From: an uncultured Oscillospiraceae bacterium
GTDB lineage: Bacteria; Bacillota; Clostridia; Oscillospirales; Oscillospiraceae
Direction: 5' to 3'
DNA length: 5,151 bases
NCBI GenBank assembly: GCA_934511545.1
Contig: CAKSWM010000115.1
Location: forward strand, 1-5,151
The notes beneath the pieces were generated by a model. It made no database searches. It saw only the letters and a list, made by a program, of their open reading frames with translations, and was not told where the DNA came from. The position numbers were made by a program, and so were the translations under genes. Position 1 is the first letter of the stretch; each line of letters opens with the position of its first letter. This document shows positions 4,944 to 5,151 of the stretch, in pieces.

Positions 4944-5151
4944 TCAACCTCTGATCCAAATATCGTATGTACAGGACACTACCACTTTACCACCGTTGTC
5001 AAGCTCTGCATACACAGGCGCGTGAAGCTCCGGATCGATCCATACCGTCAGCACCGTCTCGTCGGAGACCCGGAACTGCGCGGTGATGCACTCGATACCG
5101 AGCATTTCCTCCCGCCATACCAGCGTCTGGAACCCGTTCGTCAGCGTATCC
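4944..5151 (-). CDS. C-terminal part of a LolA-like (possibly GerS-type) lipoprotein, cut by window edge
   Basis: The minus-strand frame is open from the right edge to TGA at 4946-4944, giving 68 residues ending in YDIWIRG. Codon quality and the 6-nt junction with alr support a real gene; the start lies outside the window. The pattern fits the last strands of a LolA/LppX-like fold: FQTLVWREEMLGIECITAQFR, then TVLTVWIDPELHAPVYAE (strand, then the WIDPE...P turn common in this fold), then GGKVVVSCTYDIW. In C. difficile the spore lipoprotein gene gerS lies directly upstream of alr2, in one operon; the arrangement here is the same, which suggests, without proof, a GerS-like germination or cortex-hydrolysis protein. 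A general outer-layer lipoprotein of the same fold is the alternative. The N-terminal lipobox cannot be checked here. Confidence 0.75.
   Translation of the reverse strand, partial: DTLTNGFQTLVWREEMLGIECITAQFRVSDETVLTVWIDPELHAPVYAELDNGGKVVVSCTYDIWIRG

Noticed and set aside
1..5151. CRISPR array, tRNA, rRNA, insertion sequence, attachment site
   Set aside because: No regularly spaced repeats, no cloverleaf-like or ribosomal segments, no transposase or integrase frame, and no terminal inverted repeats were seen by eye.

Overview
The window looks like chromosome of a moderately GC-rich, spore-forming Clostridia-type Firmicute, probably close to Oscillospiraceae. This is inferred from gene content (alr next to a MazF/EndoA-type toxin, a LolA/GerS-like lipoprotein tail in front of alr, a DUF5067-like secreted protein, a Firmicutes-style pyrimidine-nucleoside phosphorylase) and from GGAG-type ribosome binding sites. 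There is no marker that fixes the species.

Layout. Positions 1-673 (+) hold the 3' part of a gene for an acidic protein with two DUF5067-like domains. It ends in a strong intrinsic terminator (689-717). Everything else is on the minus strand and converges on it. Reading in the direction of transcription (right to left) the genes are: the C-terminal tail of a LolA-like, possibly GerS-type, lipoprotein (4944-5151, cut by the window edge); alr, alanine racemase (3807-4937, 6 nt after the lipoprotein stop); mazF/ndoA-type mRNA endoribonuclease with no recognisable antitoxin (3364-3711); a small secreted or membrane-anchored protein of unknown function (2826-3296); an unrecognised 183-residue protein with an acidic Pro/Glu-rich linker (2187-2738); and pdp/deoA (802-2121), which has its own good promoter inside the end of the preceding gene. 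A hairpin at 758-786 closes the minus-strand set.

How the genes may work together. The lipoprotein-alr pair is tightly coupled and recalls the gerS-alr2 pair of Clostridioides difficile, so a cell-wall or spore-related role is plausible. mazF follows alr as in Bacillus subtilis, but the usual antitoxin gene is absent. The two downstream hypothetical genes may be co-transcribed or separately controlled. Pdp is an independent nucleoside-salvage unit.

The most interesting signals are in the short intergenic gaps rather than in the proteins. (1) A nested 73-bp dyad between alr and mazF has the mazF Shine-Dalgarno sequence in its outer 3' arm and a TATAAT box in its apex. (2) A terminator-shaped hairpin has a 3' arm that is the Shine-Dalgarno sequence of the next gene, and its U-run is the spacer to the start codon. 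(3) UACAU, the site cut by well-studied Firmicute MazF enzymes, recurs in the leaders of this gene set, including one copy overlapping the mazF start codon. All three are testable hypotheses. I see no CRISPR array, insertion sequence, tRNA, rRNA or clearly new multi-gene system.
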